Shown piece after piece: positions 5,491-6,430 of a stretch of DNA of 6,430 nt. Origin of the DNA: Acidobacteriota bacterium (GTDB taxonomy: Bacteria > Acidobacteriota > Terriglobia > Terriglobales > Acidobacteriaceae); the NCBI GenBank assembly GCA_021781075.1, contig JAJXXN010000164.1, forward strand, positions 1 to 6,430, written 5' to 3'. Positions within the stretch are counted from its first letter, which is position 1, and the number at the start of each line of letters is the position of its first letter. The notes under the pieces are model-generated. The model did no database searches, was not told where the DNA came from, and worked only from the letters and a program-made list of their open reading frames with translations. Made by a program: the position numbers and the translations under genes.

Positions 5491-6430
5491 CTACTCCACG
5501 CCCCTCGTCTTCCACCGAGAATAAAAATAAACCGCAAGCCCGAGGCCAACCATCACCACCGCGCCACCCACAATTTTTGCAAAGGCCAGCGGCTTGTTCG
5601 GCTCGTCCTCTGCCGGGAAGGCTGAAAGCACAATCGTCAGCGTCGTGCTCAGCAGGCCCAGCATGCCTAGCAACATCGCAACCGGCCTGCCGCCGGGTAC
5701 ACGCCACACCTCCGGCCCGGCCGGCCGCGCTTGCAGCCGGATCATCGCGCCAAATAAAAACAGGTACGGGATGAAATACGCCAGGATCGCCATGCTGGCC
5801 AGCACCTCATAGGCGCCGCGCACACTTGTCCCCGCCTGCCCAATGAATGCAACCACAATCCCCGCCAGCCCATACACGCCAATTGCAACCCACGGCGTGC
5901 GATAGCGCGGATGAATTTTGCCGAAAACAGGCGGCAAACTGTTGTATATCCCCGCCACAAACGGCAACCGTGACGTTGAGGAAAGGTACGCCGCCGCGCT
6001 GCCCACCGCATTCAGCGCCACAAAACAGGCGATGGGCGCAATCAGCCATGCCACCCCAAGCCGCGTGCCCAGCACCTCAATGCCGTGGATGAAACCATCC
6101 GGCCCGCTGACCGCCGTGCCCGGCAGCGCAACCAGCAGCGCGCCCGTGCCGCCAATATACCCCAGCGTCATCACCGCCCCGCCCAGCAAAATAGCCCAGG
6201 GAATCGTCCGCCGCGGGTTTTCAATCTCATCACCCATCGAGCTGCCCGCCTCCACACCGCCAAAGGCAAAAAAAACGCTCGACCAGAACAGCGCGTTCCT
6301 GAAAGTGAAATGCGGCATCAGCGCGCCCGCCGTAAACCGCACTGCCGGGCCGAAGCGCGCAAAGGAAAACGCCGCCAGCCCAATCAACACAACCAGCGGC
6401 ACAATGCTGCCCAGCGAGCTGATGTTGTTC
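5491..6430 (-). CDS. APC-superfamily amino acid permease, C-terminal part (5' end beyond window)
   Basis: About 312 residues of an amino acid/polyamine/organocation transporter (AA_permease_2 type) are visible, roughly the last seven of the usual 12 membrane segments. The frame is open to the right edge (NNISSLGSIVPLVVLIGL), so the true start lies outside; the GTG at 6402 is an internal Val codon. Landmarks in order are FFAFGGVEAGSSMGDEIENP followed by RRTIPWAI, the conserved loop between helices 6 and 7; then ALNAVGSAAAYLSSTSRLPF, which continues through FVAGIYNSLPPVFGKIHPRY; VWRVPGG before the last helix pair; and a final helix ending VYFYSRWKTRGVE. It would import or exchange an amino acid or amine across the inner membrane. 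The substrate cannot be told from this part. It converges on the phosphoesterase gene, with no sign of a shared role. Confidence 0.92.
   Translation of the reverse strand, partial: NNISSLGSIVPLVVLIGLAAFSFARFGPAVRFTAGALMPHFTFRNALFWSSVFFAFGGVEAGSSMGDEIENPRRTIPWAILLGGAVMTLGYIGGTGALLVALPGTAVSGPDGFIHGIEVLGTRLGVAWLIAPIACFVALNAVGSAAAYLSSTSRLPFVAGIYNSLPPVFGKIHPRYRTPWVAIGVYGLAGIVVAFIGQAGTSVRGAYEVLASMAILAYFIPYLFLFGAMIRLQARPAGPEVWRVPGGRPVAMLLGMLGLLSTTLTIVLSAFPAEDEPNKPLAFAKIVGGAVVMVGLGLAVYFYSRWKTRGVE

Noticed and set aside
3957..5549. Long minus-strand open frame of 530 codons opposite the phosphoesterase gene
   Set aside because: It is the antisense shadow of a GC-rich coding region: it is Gly/Ala/Val-rich, has no recognisable family, and covers the catalytic motifs of the real gene.
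6400..6402. GTG as the start codon of the permease
   Set aside because: The frame continues upstream to the window edge with membrane-protein sequence, and the product from this GTG would lack about half of the transporter.

Overview
The window is GC-rich, roughly 60%, and fits a bacterium of the phylum Acidobacteriota, probably class Terriglobia. That placement is inference. It rests on the NusA N-terminus, on a RimP carrying an extra stretch of about 44 residues, and on a fused YncE-like/phosphoesterase protein of a type that I recall as common in that phylum. All five genes read as ordinary cellular genes. I see no CRISPR array, insertion sequence, phage gene or RNA gene.

Layout, left to right. 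On the minus strand lie the start of nusA (cut by the left edge) and, upstream of it, rimP, forming the conserved rimP-nusA translation/transcription cluster with a 146-base spacer. Upstream of rimP is a gene-free stretch of about 370 bases. It holds a clear minus-strand hairpin-plus-T-tract terminator, a second strong inverted repeat and a possible promoter, so it may be a regulated leader of the rimP operon. Next, also on the minus strand, is a DUF2235 (Tle1-like) alpha/beta hydrolase with an intact Ser/Asp/His set. A 190-base divergent promoter region follows, with a good sigma-70-type promoter for the hydrolase. On the plus strand is a secreted protein of about 900 residues that joins a YncE-type beta-propeller to a metal-dependent phosphoesterase domain. 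It converges on a minus-strand amino acid permease of the APC superfamily, whose 5' half lies beyond the right edge. The two are separated by a strong 10-bp hairpin.

The rimP and nusA products cooperate in 30S maturation and in transcription elongation/termination. The hydrolase, phosphoesterase and permease show no obvious shared pathway. The most notable observations are: (1) the phosphoesterase reading frame switches by -1 exactly at an in-phase CCCAAAA slippery heptamer near its end, with a convincing charged tail encoded in the -1 frame; (2) the rimP leader has an attenuator-like arrangement. I found no evidence of a wholly new multi-gene system.
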